This document shows positions 45,802 through 54,679 of a DNA stretch of 64,000 nucleotides, one piece after another. This DNA is from Paraburkholderia antibiotica. Its GTDB lineage: Bacteria; Pseudomonadota; Gammaproteobacteria; Burkholderiales; Burkholderiaceae. The stretch spans positions 186,001-250,000 of the forward strand of contig NZ_JABBFZ010000006.1 of assembly GCF_012927125.1 (NCBI RefSeq), in the 5' to 3' direction. Made by a program: the position numbers and the translations under genes. Numbering within the stretch: position 1 is the stretch's first letter; each line of letters starts with the position of its first letter. The notes under the pieces were generated by a model. It ran no database searches. It worked only from the letters and a program-made list of their open reading frames with translations, and was not told where the DNA came from.

Positions 45802-45864
45802 GTTGTGTCTCCTGACACGGGCAGGCGCGGACGATGCGCCGGCTCGTCGCGGTTAGCGGGCGTG

Positions 45865-46647
45865 CTAGCGGGCGTACTTGCGGAAGTCGGGCTTGCGCTT
45901 TTCCTGAAACGCTTTCACGCCCTCCTGCGATTCCTCGGTGTCGTAGTAAAGCTTCAGCGCGTACATGCCCATGCCCGCGATCCCCGCCTGATGCGCGGTG
46001 TCCATGTTGAACGAGCGCTTCGCAATGGCGAGCGCGGTCGGGCTCTTCTCCATGATCTCGTCGCACCACTTCTGCACTTCGGCATCGAGCTGCTCGTGCG
46101 GCACGACCGCATTGACGAGGCCCATCGCCAAAGCCTCGGCGGCCGGATAACGGCGGCACAGATACCAGATTTCGCGAGCCTTCTTCTCGCCGACCACGCG
46201 CGCGAGAAACGCGGTGCCGAAGCCCGGATCGACCGAGCCGACTTTGGGGCCGACCTGACCGAACACGGCTTTCTCCGACGCGATCGTGAAATCGCAGATC
46301 GTGCACAGCACGTTGCCGCCGCCGATCGCGTAGCCCTGCACGCGCGCGATCACCGGCTTCGGCACGTCGCGGATCGCGTTGTGCAGCTCTTCCATCGGCA
46401 GACCGATCGTGCCGCGCCCGTCGTATTGACCTTCGTGCGCGGACTGATCGCCGCCGGTACAGAACGCGCGCTCGCCGGCGCCGGCGAGCACGATCACGCC
46501 GATCTCGCGCGCATAGCCGGCACGCGTGATCGCGTGGATCAGCTCGTCGCAGGTCTGGCCGCGAAACGCGTTCATTTTGTCGGGGCGGTTGATCGTGATC
46601 CACGCCGCGCCGTTGCGGACTTCGTACAGGATGTCTTCGTAGTTCAT
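45865..46647 (-). CDS. badI: 2-ketocyclohexanecarboxyl-CoA hydrolase
   Basis: 260 residues from the ATG at 46647, which has AAGGA 7 bases upstream; a start 15 bases earlier is less likely. Crotonase fold with N-R-P-D-K-M-N-A-F-R-G near 20, G-T-I-G-L-P-M-E-E near 80 and F-G-Q-V-G-P-K-V-G-S-V-D-P-G-F near 130, very close to Rhodopseudomonas palustris BadI. It opens the alicyclic ring of 2-ketocyclohexanecarboxyl-CoA to pimelyl-CoA. Confidence 0.92.
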   Translation of the reverse strand: MNYEDILYEVRNGAAWITINRPDKMNAFRGQTCDELIHAITRAGYAREIGVIVLAGAGERAFCTGGDQSAHEGQYDGRGTIGLPMEELHNAIRDVPKPVIARVQGYAIGGGNVLCTICDFTIASEKAVFGQVGPKVGSVDPGFGTAFLARVVGEKKAREIWYLCRRYPAAEALAMGLVNAVVPHEQLDAEVQKWCDEIMEKSPTALAIAKRSFNMDTAHQAGIAGMGMYALKLYYDTEESQEGVKAFQEKRKPDFRKYAR

Positions 46648-46717
46648 ATCGGTTCCTTGCAATGATTGCGTGCGATTTGGCGGAGGCTCGGCTCGAGTCC
46701 GGTCGAGCCCAGTCGAC

Positions 46718-47485
46718 TCAGCCGGCCATCGTCAGCCCGCCCGACACGCTCAGCACCTGGCCGGTGATGAAGCCCGCGTCGTCACTGGCGAAGAATGTGA
46801 TGGCGCCGGGCAGATCGCCGGGCTGGCCGATGCGGCCGAGCGGGATCGAACGTTGAAACGCTTCCAGCAGCTTGTCGGGGTTGCCCGCGCCTTCCTTGTA
46901 GTCGGCGAACAGCGCCGTATCGGTCGGGCCCGGACATACGACGTTGACCGTGATGCCATGCCGCGCATGCTCGCGCGCGATGGTCTTCGAGAACGACACC
47001 AGCCCGCCCTTGCAGGCCGCGTAGACGGCCTCGCCGGACGAACCGACCCGCGCGGCGTCGGACGCGATATTGACGATGCGCCCGCTCTTACGCGCGACCA
47101 TGCCCGGCAGCACCGCGTGATGCAGATGCAGCGCGCCGATCAGATTGATCGCGATCAGCTTGTCCCATTGCGCGGGCTCGGTTTTCACGAACGGACGGAA
47201 CACGTCCCAACCGGCGTTGTTGACCAGCACGTCGATCGTGCCGAGACGGGCCTCCGTTGCGGCGATGGCCGCATCGACTTCGATACGGCTCGTGATGTCG
47301 CATTGCAGCGCCTCGGCGACGCCGTCCGCCGCGCGGATTTCATCGCGCACCTGCTCGGCGGCCGCGAGCGACCGATCGAGGATCGCCACGCGCGCGCCTT
47401 CCGCGGCAAAGCGGCGGCACGTCGCCCCGCCGATGCCGCCTCCGCCGCCTGTCACGACGACCGTCTTGCCTGCGAACTTTGCCAT
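46718..47485 (-). CDS. badH: 2-hydroxycyclohexanecarboxyl-CoA dehydrogenase
   Basis: 255 residues, short-chain dehydrogenase. G-G-G-G-G-I-G near 14-20 binds NAD; the active site is S and Y-A-A-C-K around 142-160. BadH oxidises 2-hydroxycyclohexanecarboxyl-CoA to the 2-keto form that BadI cleaves. First gene of the operon, divergent from badR across 142 bases that contain a perfect 20-bp palindrome. The hydratase that supplies its substrate (badK) is not seen here. Confidence 0.9.
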   Translation of the reverse strand: MAKFAGKTVVVTGGGGGIGGATCRRFAAEGARVAILDRSLAAAEQVRDEIRAADGVAEALQCDITSRIEVDAAIAATEARLGTIDVLVNNAGWDVFRPFVKTEPAQWDKLIAINLIGALHLHHAVLPGMVARKSGRIVNIASDAARVGSSGEAVYAACKGGLVSFSKTIAREHARHGITVNVVCPGPTDTALFADYKEGAGNPDKLLEAFQRSIPLGRIGQPGDLPGAITFFASDDAGFITGQVLSVSGGLTMAG

Positions 47486-47546
47486 GCTGTGTCTCCGTTG
47501 AACGTCGGGGTACCATTGAGCTCGAAAAGAGCGGGTAAAAGCAAAT

Positions 47547-47566
47547 TACGTCAATATATTGACGTA
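47547..47566. promoter_or_regulatory. Perfect 20-bp palindrome, probable BadR operator
   Basis: TACGTCAATATATTGACGTA is its own reverse complement and lies between badH and badR, 61 bases from badH and 61 from badR. Its size and symmetry fit a MarR dimer. It overlaps the expected promoter of both genes. Confidence 0.8.
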
Positions 47567-47567
47567 T

Positions 47568-47580
47568 ACTAGGACCTAGT
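47568..47580. promoter_or_regulatory. Second short palindrome beside the badR operator
   Basis: ACTAGG-A-CCTAGT follows the 20-bp palindrome by one base. It may be a second operator half, or part of the badR promoter. Confidence 0.4.
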
Positions 47581-47627
47581 ACCGCGCCAGACAAGCACCG
47601 ATCATTCAGGGAAAACCCTCAAATAAC

Positions 47628-48131
47628 ATGAAGAAAAATGCGGATTCAGCGAAACTCGACCTCGCCAACCGGCTGTTCTTCCGCCTGTATCAATGCAGCA
47701 ATATGTTGCATAAAACTGGCACGCGGGCGGTGGAAGAGGAAGGTCTGACCACGCAGCAGTGGGCCGTGCTCGGCGCGTTGTCGCGCGAGGAATCGGCGCA
47801 CGGCATGAGCGTCGGCGATCTGGCGCGCTACCTGATGGTGAGTCGGCAGAATCTGTCGGGCCTGATCAGCCGGATGGAACGCGACGGCCATCTGACCACC
47901 GTCGCCGACGAACGCGACCGCCGCTCGCGCCTCGTGCGGATGAGCGAATCGGGGCGGCAGTTGTGGGCACACGACGCGATCCCGAAGATCAACGCGTATT
48001 ACGCGGACGTGCTGACCGATTTCTCGGTCGACGACATCACGCATGCGCTGCACTATCTGCTGAAGCTGCTGGACAGCATGAAGCGGATCGATGAAGCATC
48101 GCGCGGCGGCAACGAGGCGGCGGAGGATTGA
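47628..48131 (+). CDS. badR: MarR-family regulator of the cyclohexanecarboxylate operon
   Basis: 167 residues, MarR winged helix: L-T-T-Q-Q-W-A-V-L-G-A-L near 40, S-V-G-D-L-A-R-Y-L-M-V-S-R-Q-N-L-S recognition region near 60-77 and the wing D-E-R-D-R-R-S-R near 95. In Rhodopseudomonas palustris BadR, a MarR protein, controls the same genes in response to a pathway CoA thioester. Here it is divergent from badH, with the palindrome between them. Confidence 0.87.
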   Translation: MKKNADSAKLDLANRLFFRLYQCSNMLHKTGTRAVEEEGLTTQQWAVLGALSREESAHGMSVGDLARYLMVSRQNLSGLISRMERDGHLTTVADERDRRSRLVRMSESGRQLWAHDAIPKINAYYADVLTDFSVDDITHALHYLLKLLDSMKRIDEASRGGNEAAED

Positions 48132-48290
48132 CGAGCGACGTCGGATAAGCCGTGCCGCGAGACAGCCAGATATCGCGCGGTATAAATCGAATTACACAAC
48201 GGGATTTGCAACGTTATTTCGCAGCGTCATGCCGCATGGTTGTCGAGCTATGCCGGATCGGCGTTCACATGAAAATACTGCGTGCACACT

Positions 48291-48304
48291 TTGATCAAGC
48301 TCAA
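48291..48304. promoter_or_regulatory. Weak FNR-type box
   Basis: TTGATCAAGCTCAA has one perfect FNR half (TTGAT) and one imperfect half. It lies between badR and the small gene at 48403, downstream of both, so its target is not clear; it may be chance. 48132-48402 holds no gene. Confidence 0.25.
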
Positions 48305-48402
48305 AACAATGCGGTCTTAACCGCTCAGACTATCCCGCATCACAAGATCTTCTGACGGCTTGCAGGCCGCTCCGTCGAGCCGTCCGTCTCTATTCGCACG
48401 GC

Positions 48403-48642
48403 TCAGACGTCGATGGTCCGCGTCGTCTTCAGCGCGATCCACGTCATGCCTTCGCGCAAGCCTTCGAGCACCGCTTCGCGCTCCGAGTCGAAGATCCTCG
48501 CGTGAGGGAACGTGTGTTCGAACTCGCCATTCGGCGACGCATGGGTGACATGGATCGTCGACAGGTATCCGCCGCCTTGTGCCGCGTCCGTGTGCACGGC
48601 GACGGACCAGGTTCCCTGCCGCACGTTTGCGGAAAGCACCAT
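48403..48642 (-). CDS. Small hypothetical protein of the low-oxygen/stress island
   Basis: 79 residues from ATG 48642, with AAGGAG 7 bases before it. Contains H-V-T-H-A-S-P-N-G-E-F-E-H-T-F-P-H-A-R and E-R-E-A-V-L-E-G-L-R-E-G-M-T-W; no signal peptide or membrane segment. I do not recognise the family. An FNR-type box with a -10-like TACGCT lies upstream, so it is probably induced under low oxygen with the rest of the island. Confidence 0.7.
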   Translation of the reverse strand: MVLSANVRQGTWSVAVHTDAAQGGGYLSTIHVTHASPNGEFEHTFPHARIFDSEREAVLEGLREGMTWIALKTTRTIDV

Positions 48643-48809
48643 CGTAGACTCCTTGTCGGTTAGCAGCCGCGTTGGCCGCGTATCGCTCGCCGCTGCGAGC
48701 GTCGGCCACGGCACGCACGCCGCGAGCCCCTGACACAACATCGCAACATCGCACGCGCGAGCGCCTTCCGGGCGCTGTGTTCAGCGTAGTCGGGCGCGAC
48801 GTCGTTTCG

Positions 48810-48823
48810 TTGATCCACGTCAA
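48810..48823 (-). promoter_or_regulatory. FNR-type box upstream of the 48403-48642 gene
   Basis: TTGAT-CCAC-GTCAA fits the FNR/Anr pattern TTGAY-N4-RTCAA. On the minus strand a -10-like TACGCT (48788-48783) lies at the distance expected for a class II activated promoter. Confidence 0.65.
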
Positions 48824-48924
48824 GCACGGTGGCGTGCCCGGCCGGGTCGTCGGTCATGGCGCGTCGGCCATCTTTCGCAGACGCCCGGAGCGGACGATTC
48901 ACGCGCCGCCGGCAAACGGGTCAA

Positions 48925-49200
48925 TCAGGTGCAGAACCGGAAGAACCCGCTGTGCAGCAGGATGGGCTTCGCGCCGACCTCCATGAGCAAACGCTGGGCC
49001 GCCAGCTCGATCTGGGCGCGATGCTCGACGAACGCGTCGACCAGATCGTCCTCGCGTAGCGAACGCGCGCCGAAATGATCCTCCAGCGCTTCAGCGGTGA
49101 TCGCGCACTGCACCGGACGCTCGTCGACGAGCGCCGGAAATGCCAGCACCAGATCGCGCGCGCAATATTCGGGCAAGCTGGCGGGAAACGAAATAGGCAT
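48925..49200 (-). CDS. DUF1488-family small protein
   Basis: 91 residues from ATG 49200: M-P-I-S-F-P opening, then [14 protein letters not shown] near 33 and [12 protein letters not shown] near 58, the look of DUF1488 proteins, which are of unknown function. It lies 50 bases downstream of the HPF-like gene in the same direction and is probably co-transcribed. G-rich stretch AAGGGGGG just before the start serves as ribosome binding site. Confidence 0.75.
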   Translation of the reverse strand: MPISFPASLPEYCARDLVLAFPALVDERPVQCAITAEALEDHFGARSLREDDLVDAFVEHRAQIELAAQRLLMEVGAKPILLHSGFFRFCT

Positions 49201-49250
49201 GGCCCCCCCTTCGGGTGGTGCGCGGGACGCGAACCGGTCAATACATACGG

Positions 49251-49565
49251 TCAATGCATACGCGCTCGCGCCGCCGTCGCATCGAGTTCCTTTTCGGCCA
49301 GGTCGAACGCCCAGCGAATGGCCGCCTCGGCGTTGTCGCCCGCGCAATGAGCGATGGGCCTGAGTTCGTGCGCGGCGGTAATCAGATCGAGCCGCACGTC
49401 GTAGAGGGTGTAGGCGGAACCCGGCCGCAGCGCCTCGATGGCCAGATGACAGTTCGATACCAGCGCACCGAAGCGCGCAAGACGCACCAGTTGCGCGCCC
49501 GCCTCCGCCTCGAGCTGCGCCGCGCCCGCGAAGCCGAGATAGACAATCTGCATGCCGATGCCCAT
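49251..49565 (-). CDS. HPF/RaiA-like ribosome-associated protein
   Basis: 104 residues from ATG 49565, with GGGAGG 5 bases upstream; an M five codons later is an alternative. The pattern M-Q-I-V-Y-L-G-F, a central [10 protein letters not shown] strand, Y-D-V-R-L-D-L and a final [17 protein letters not shown] helix matches the hibernation-promoting/sigma-54 modulation fold, which inactivates ribosomes in stress. Short form without the dimerisation domain. It faces the FNR-type box at 49668. Confidence 0.7.
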   Translation of the reverse strand: MGIGMQIVYLGFAGAAQLEAEAGAQLVRLARFGALVSNCHLAIEALRPGSAYTLYDVRLDLITAAHELRPIAHCAGDNAEAAIRWAFDLAEKELDATAARARMH

Positions 49566-49667
49566 CTTGCCCTCCCGCTCCGGACCCTGGCCAGGCACTT
49601 TGCCGCGCCGTCCGCAACGAGCGCCGCGTGCCACAGGCTTATCGTGTGCCTGCCTGAGCAGCGCTCA

Positions 49668-49681
49668 TTGACCTGGGTCAA
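49668..49681. promoter_or_regulatory. FNR-type box between the HPF-like gene and the alcohol dehydrogenase
   Basis: TTGAC-CTGG-GTCAA, symmetric arms. It has -10-like elements at activated-promoter distance on both sides: GATAAG (49643-49638) for the minus-strand HPF-like gene, TACGAT (49702-49707) for the plus strand. The plus transcript would carry a leader of about 300 bases before adhP; no good gene is seen in 49720-50018. Confidence 0.68.
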
Positions 49682-50018
49682 GTGCGACGCAAGGCGGCGG
49701 CTACGATCGCTTGTCCGCGCGGCGCAAACGTTACGACGCAGCGACACGGCGCTACAATGCATCGCGTCACCGCTTGCCTCTGAACCTCGCGGACGCCGTC
49801 CGTCCGCAGCGGGACAAGCCGACGCTCACGGTGCCCGACGGAACGCCTGTCCATCGTCCTCTCGCACCGGCTTCGGCGTGTTACGCGGTTCGCTGCGTGT
49901 TCGGCCGTATCGGTTCGCGCCGCGCGCTCGCGCGAGTTGCGTGTGCTTCGCCCGACCTGCGTCGCCCGTGGGTCGCCAGGCGCGCGCAGACTGGACAGGT
50001 TCATTCGAGGAGCGTCAT

Positions 50019-51044
50019 ATGACCCGTCACATGAAAGCCGCCGTCGTTCACCAGTTCGGCGCGCCGTTGCGCATCGAGGAAGTGCCGGTCCCGGAGGTCG
50101 GGCCCGGACAGATTCTCGTCAACATCAAGGCCTCGGGCGTTTGCCACACCGATCTGCACGCGGCCGACGGCGACTGGCCCGTCAAGCCATCGCTGCCTTT
50201 CATCCCGGGACACGAAGGCGTCGGCTTCGTCGCGGCGGTCGGCAGCGGCGTGACGGCGGTCAAGGAAGGCGACCGCGTCGGCGTGCCATGGCTCTACACC
50301 ACCTGCGGCCACTGCGAGCATTGCCTGAGCGGCTGGGAAACGCTCTGTCACGAGCAGAAGAACACCGGCTATTCGGTCAACGGCGGCTACGCGGAATACG
50401 TGCTGGCCGACCCGAACTACGTCGGCCATCTGCCGGACAGCGTCGCCTTCGACGAAATCGCGCCGATCCTCTGCGCCGGCGTGACGGTCTATAAGGGCAT
50501 CCGCGTAACCGACACGCGGCCCGGCCAGTGGATCGCGATCTCGGGCATCGGCGGACTCGGTCATGTGGCGGTGCAGTATGCGATCGCGATGGGCCTGCAC
50601 GTGGTCGCCGTCGACGTCGCCAACGACAAGCTCGAACTCGCGCGCAAGCTCGGCGCGAAGCTCGCGATCAACGCGAAAACCGAAGACCCGGCGGCCGTGA
50701 TCCAGAAGGAAATCGGCGGCGCGCACGGCGTGCTGGTGACGGCCGTGTCGCGCAGCGCGTTCGCGCAGGCGCTCGGCATGTTGCGCCGCGGCGGCACGGT
50801 GTCGCTGGTGGGACTGCCGCCCGGCGACTTCCCGTTGCCGATCTTCTCGACCGTGCTCAACGGCATTACGGTGCGCGGCTCGATCGTCGGCACGCGGCGC
50901 GATCTGCAGGAATCGCTCGATTTCGCCGCCGACGGCAGCGTGCGCGCGCATATCCACCGCGATAAGCTGGAGAACATCAACACAGTGTTCGGCGCGTTGC
51001 GCGAGGGCACGGTGGATGGGCGCATCGTGGTCGAGATGGACTGA
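50019..51044 (+). CDS. adhP: Zinc-dependent alcohol dehydrogenase (AdhP type)
   Basis: 341 residues, starts [10 protein letters not shown] with GAGGAG upstream. Catalytic zinc site C in S-G-V-C-H-T-D-L-H and H in G-H-E-G-V-G; structural zinc cysteines C-G-H-C-E-H-C and the fourth in T-L-C. NAD site G-I-G-G-L-G-H-V near 172. It interconverts ethanol or other primary alcohols and aldehydes, a way to dispose of reducing power when oxygen is short. An FNR-type box lies in the upstream region. Confidence 0.92.
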   Translation: MTRHMKAAVVHQFGAPLRIEEVPVPEVGPGQILVNIKASGVCHTDLHAADGDWPVKPSLPFIPGHEGVGFVAAVGSGVTAVKEGDRVGVPWLYTTCGHCEHCLSGWETLCHEQKNTGYSVNGGYAEYVLADPNYVGHLPDSVAFDEIAPILCAGVTVYKGIRVTDTRPGQWIAISGIGGLGHVAVQYAIAMGLHVVAVDVANDKLELARKLGAKLAINAKTEDPAAVIQKEIGGAHGVLVTAVSRSAFAQALGMLRRGGTVSLVGLPPGDFPLPIFSTVLNGITVRGSIVGTRRDLQESLDFAADGSVRAHIHRDKLENINTVFGALREGTVDGRIVVEMD

Positions 51045-51127
51045 GCCGACGAGCGAGCGGCTATGCATCGCGTCGGCGACACCGCCGACGCTATCTCCAA
51101 CTGCAATGCGGTCCCACCGCCCAACGA

Positions 51128-52168
51128 CTACGACGCCTCGATCAACACCTTGAGCGCATGCGTATCGGCCGCGCCGGCAAACGTTTCGTAAGCCGAAAGA
51201 ATCTCGTTCAATCCGAACCGATGCGTGATCAGGCGCGCGGGATCGAGCCGCCCCGCCTTCACCGTCTTCATCAGCATCGGCGTGCTGACGGTGTCGACCA
51301 GACGCGTGGTAATCGCGATGTTGCGGTCCCACAGCTGTTCCAGGTGCAGATCGCACTTGACCCCATGTACGCCGACGTTCGCGATCGTGCCGCCCGGCGC
51401 GACCAGCGCCTGACACAATTCGAACGTCGCCGGAATGCCGACCGCCTCGATCACGCAATCGGCGCCGACCGATTCCGTCAGCTTCCGCACCTCGGCGAAC
51501 GCGTCGGCATGCGCGTTGTCGATACACGCGGTCGCGCCGAAGCGACGCGCGACCTCGAGCCGGTTCGCATCCGGATCGATCATGATGATCTGCGCCGGCG
51601 AATAGAACTGCGCGGTCAGCAGCGACGCGAGCCCGATCGGCCCCGCACCGACGATCGCCACCGTGCTGCCCGGCTGCACGCGGCCGTTGAGCACGCCGCA
51701 TTCGAAGCCGGTCGGCAGAATGTCGGACAGCATCACCAGCGCCTCTTCGTCCATGCCGGCCGGGATGCGGTACAGGCTGCTCTGTGCATGCGGAATCCGC
51801 ACGTACTCGGCCTGGGTGCCGTCGATCCGGTGACCGAGAATCCAGCCGCCCGTGGTGCAATGCGAATACATGCCGCGCCGGCAATAGTCGCAGCGACCGC
51901 ACGACGAAATGCACGAGATCAGCACGTGATCGCCCGGTTCGAGCCCGGCCACCGCATCGCCGACACGATGCACGACGCCGACGCCTTCGTGACCCAGGAT
52001 GCGCCCCGGCTCGCAGGTCGGCACGTCGCCTTTGAGAATATGCAGATCGGTCCCGCAGATCGTCGTGCGCGTTACTTTCACGATCGCGTCCGTGGACGCC
52101 GCGAGTTCGGGCATCGGCCGCTCGTCGAGCGACTTCTTGCCGGGGCCGTGGTAAACGAGTGCTTTCAT
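51128..52168 (-). CDS. Zinc-dependent alcohol dehydrogenase, medium chain
   Basis: 346 residues. C-G-T-D-L-H near 38 and G-H-E-G-V-G near 59 give the catalytic zinc site, C-G-R-C-D-Y-C-R-R-G-M-Y-S-H-C the structural site, V-G-A-G-P-I-G-L near 173 the NAD site. It is of the threonine/sorbitol/formaldehyde dehydrogenase-like branch rather than AdhP; the substrate is open. It is the third gene of a minus-strand group after acetoacetyl-CoA reductase, convergent with adhP. Confidence 0.9.
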   Translation of the reverse strand: MKALVYHGPGKKSLDERPMPELAASTDAIVKVTRTTICGTDLHILKGDVPTCEPGRILGHEGVGVVHRVGDAVAGLEPGDHVLISCISSCGRCDYCRRGMYSHCTTGGWILGHRIDGTQAEYVRIPHAQSSLYRIPAGMDEEALVMLSDILPTGFECGVLNGRVQPGSTVAIVGAGPIGLASLLTAQFYSPAQIIMIDPDANRLEVARRFGATACIDNAHADAFAEVRKLTESVGADCVIEAVGIPATFELCQALVAPGGTIANVGVHGVKCDLHLEQLWDRNIAITTRLVDTVSTPMLMKTVKAGRLDPARLITHRFGLNEILSAYETFAGAADTHALKVLIEAS

Positions 52169-52306
52169 GGTGGGGATCTCCCGTGGCAGGAATGCTGCGT
52201 CGTGTGTCGAGCGGCGTGCGTCATAGGTCGCGCATCGCGGCGTGAGCTCGTGGCGTTATGACGTCAAGGCGGTCGAGGCATGGAGGCGTGGAGGCATGGA
52301 GGCGGC

Positions 52307-53053
52307 TCAATGCATATGCATGCCGCCATTGATAGCAATGTCCGCGCCGGTGATAAAAGCCGCGGCGTCTGAGCAGAGGAAAGCAATCAGCGCCGCGACC
52401 TCGTCCGGACGCCCGAGCCGGCCGACCGGAATCTGCGGCAGGATCTTCGTGTCGAGAATCTCGCGCGGCACCGCTTCGACCATCGCGGTCGCCAGATAGC
52501 CGGGCGACACCGTGTTCACCGTCACACCGTGCTTCGCGGTTTCGAGCGCGAGCGCCTTGGTGAACCCATGCAGGCCCGACTTCGCCGCCGAATAATTGCT
52601 CTGTCCGTAAGCGCCGCGCGCGCCGTTGACCGAGCCGACATTGACGATGCGGCCGTGACGGCGTTCGAGCATGCCGCGCAGGAACGGCTTGGTCATGTTG
52701 AACAGGCTGTCGAGATTGGTGCGCAACACCGCGTCCCAGTCCTGCTTGCTCATCCGCGCAAAAGTCGTGTCGCGCGTGATGCCCGCGTTGTTCACCAGTA
52801 CGTCGACCGGGCCCAGTTCGTCGATGAGACGTTGCCCGCAGCGCTCGCACGAATCGAAATCCGCAATGTCGGCTTCGTACGCATAAAAATGACGGCCCGC
52901 GTCGCGCTCGGTCTGCAGCCATGTCGCCACGTGGTCGTTGTGCTTCGAATGCGACACCGCGACCGTCATCCCGGTGTCGTGAAGCGCCCGGCTGATTGCC
53001 GCGCCCAGGCCGCCCATGCCGCCCGTGACGAATGCCACGCGATCCGTTCCCAT
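52307..53053 (-). CDS. phbB: Acetoacetyl-CoA reductase (polyhydroxybutyrate synthesis)
   Basis: 248 residues, SDR. G-G-M-G-G-L-G near 11-17 binds NADPH; N-V-G-S-V-N-G and Y-S-A-A-K (about 138-157) form the active site; the C-terminus G-A-D-I-A-I-N-G-G-M-H-M-H is close to PhbB. It reduces acetoacetyl-CoA to 3-hydroxybutyryl-CoA, a sink for reducing equivalents under oxygen limit. It lies between a small unknown gene and an alcohol dehydrogenase on one strand. Confidence 0.9.
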   Translation of the reverse strand: MGTDRVAFVTGGMGGLGAAISRALHDTGMTVAVSHSKHNDHVATWLQTERDAGRHFYAYEADIADFDSCERCGQRLIDELGPVDVLVNNAGITRDTTFARMSKQDWDAVLRTNLDSLFNMTKPFLRGMLERRHGRIVNVGSVNGARGAYGQSNYSAAKSGLHGFTKALALETAKHGVTVNTVSPGYLATAMVEAVPREILDTKILPQIPVGRLGRPDEVAALIAFLCSDAAAFITGADIAINGGMHMH

Positions 53054-53117
53054 CTGAGCTTCTCCTTGTCGTGTCCATCATTGCCGATACGCGCAGCGCC
53101 CGAATCGCCGCGCGCCG

Positions 53118-53558
53118 CTACACGAGGCCCGCGAACGGCAGTGCGTTCTGCGAGGCCCACCACCACGCACCCGGAATGCTCGCGAACGACGCGAGGCCTG
53201 GCGCGATGCCGGGTTGAATACCGAATGCCGCCTGCCACGATGCCCACCACGCATACCACGCGGCGAACGACCGGTTGACCGCGTCGAACCAGTCGGCCTC
53301 GCGCTGCGCGGCGAAACCGATCGACCGGCTCCAGTTGGCGAAGCTTTGCTCCGCATAGTCGCGAGCCGCGATCTGCGCGCTCTGACAGGCCGCGGCGTAG
53401 GCGAGCCAGGCCGGCGGCCAATCGGACATAGCGGCGGGGGCGCCGCGCGGCCGCGACGTGCTTCGCGAAGCGTGCGACGTGCGCGGATGGTGCGGCGTGT
53501 GGGAATCGCGCGTCGCGTCGGTTGCGGACGCGGCGTGCGGATCGGCTTCACGAATCAT
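53118..53558 (-). CDS. Hypothetical protein, possibly phasin-like
   Basis: 146 residues from ATG 53558, with GGAGGG 8 bases upstream. The N-terminal 45 residues are polar and of low complexity (S/T/H/R-rich); from M-S-D-W-P-P-A-W the chain is a run of aromatic-rich amphipathic helices (Y-A-E-Q-S-F-A-N-W, W-F-D-A-V-N-R-S-F-A-A-W-Y). As first gene before phbB, a granule-associated (phasin-like) role is possible, but this is inference. The shorter start at that inner Met is also plausible. An FNR-type box lies 95 bases upstream. Confidence 0.6.
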   Translation of the reverse strand: MIREADPHAASATDATRDSHTPHHPRTSHASRSTSRPRGAPAAMSDWPPAWLAYAAACQSAQIAARDYAEQSFANWSRSIGFAAQREADWFDAVNRSFAAWYAWWASWQAAFGIQPGIAPGLASFASIPGAWWWASQNALPFAGLV

Positions 53559-53652
53559 GATCGCTGCCCTCCAGAGCGCGGCATCGACGTGCCGGCAGCA
53601 CGCGGCCACGCCCATTGCTGGTCCCACTGTACGAGCGCGCGGTCGCCGTCGC

Positions 53653-53666
53653 TTGACCTGCATCAA
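53653..53666. promoter_or_regulatory. FNR-type box between the phbB operon and a universal stress protein gene
   Basis: TTGAC-CTGC-ATCAA. On the minus strand TACAGT (53631-53626) and on the plus strand TAGACT (53688-53693) lie at -10 distance for activation from this site, so it may drive both directions. Confidence 0.7.
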
Positions 53667-53745
53667 AAGTCACGGCCTCCCGGCTCATAGACTCCATCTG
53701 ACCGCGGGCCTTCGCCCGTTCCCGTTGCCGTCACGGAGCCCGTCG

Positions 53746-54585
53746 ATGAGCTACAAAAGCATTCTCGTCCACCTCGATACGAGCGTTCGCGCGCATGCGC
53801 GTCTGGAAATGGCGTTGCAGCTTGCGCACCGGTTTCACGCGACGCTGACCGGCCTGTTTTCCACCTACGTGCCGCCGCGTCACGCGTTCGTCGTGATGTC
53901 CGGTACCGCCGGGTACTACGCGGAGCACGAGCGCCAGCGCCACGAGCGGGCCGGTGCGCTGGAGCGGCTGTTTCATGCGGAACTTTCCCGTGCGAACGTC
54001 GACGGCCGCTGGCTCGCCGTGGACGGCTACGCAAACGATGTCGTGCCGCCGTACGCCCGTCTCGCCGATCTGATCGTGCTCGGACAAACGGACCCGAACG
54101 ACGCCGAAGCCTTCGTCGCCGAGCAGTTCGTCGAGCACCTCGTGCTGTCGGCGGGACGGCCGGTGCTGCTGGTGCCGTCGGCGGGCAGCTTCGCGCCGCC
54201 GGGGCAACACGTGCTGGTCGCCTGGGACGGCAGCCGCGAAGCCACGCGCGCGATCCACGATGCGCTGCCGTTCCTCGCGCACGCGTCGAAAGTCACGCTG
54301 CTGGCGGTCCATTCGCCCAGCGACGCGGCGCCGCGCGAGCGGATTGCCGGCGCCGACATCGCGCCGACGCTGGCCCGTCACGGCATCCGGCTCGACGTGC
54401 GCGAGTCGAGCGTCGGCCACGACACGCCGGTGGGCGACGTGCTGCTGTCGCAAGCGACCGACCTGGGCTGCGACCTGATCGTGATGGGCGCGTACGCGCA
54501 TTCGCGTCTGCGCGAAATCGTGCTGGGCGGCGCGACGCGCACGCTGCTGCAATCGATGACGGTGCCGGTGCTGATGGCGCACTGA
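53746..54585 (+). CDS. Universal stress protein, tandem two-domain
   Basis: 279 residues with two Usp domains (about 1-145 and 155-279). The first opens S-Y-K-S-I-L-V-H-L-D; the second opens H-V-L-V-A-W-D-G-S and keeps the nucleotide motif G-A-Y-A-H-S-R-L-R-E-I-V-L-G-G-A-T. The first has a degenerate motif, so probably only the second domain binds ATP. Cytoplasmic, non-specific stress survival. An FNR-type box is 80 bases upstream. Confidence 0.9.
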   Translation: MSYKSILVHLDTSVRAHARLEMALQLAHRFHATLTGLFSTYVPPRHAFVVMSGTAGYYAEHERQRHERAGALERLFHAELSRANVDGRWLAVDGYANDVVPPYARLADLIVLGQTDPNDAEAFVAEQFVEHLVLSAGRPVLLVPSAGSFAPPGQHVLVAWDGSREATRAIHDALPFLAHASKVTLLAVHSPSDAAPRERIAGADIAPTLARHGIRLDVRESSVGHDTPVGDVLLSQATDLGCDLIVMGAYAHSRLREIVLGGATRTLLQSMTVPVLMAH

Positions 54586-54679
54586 GCCGCCGCCGTATGC
54601 GACGCTAACCACCGAAGCGCGCGACACGGCACGCGTGCCGACGCGTCAGGCGCGGCGCTTCCGGGCGCCGCGAGAATAT

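Noticed and set aside
49711..50022. 103-codon plus-strand frame in the long leader before adhP
   Set aside because: No ribosome binding site and no family; it ends inside the adhP start region. Left as untranslated leader.
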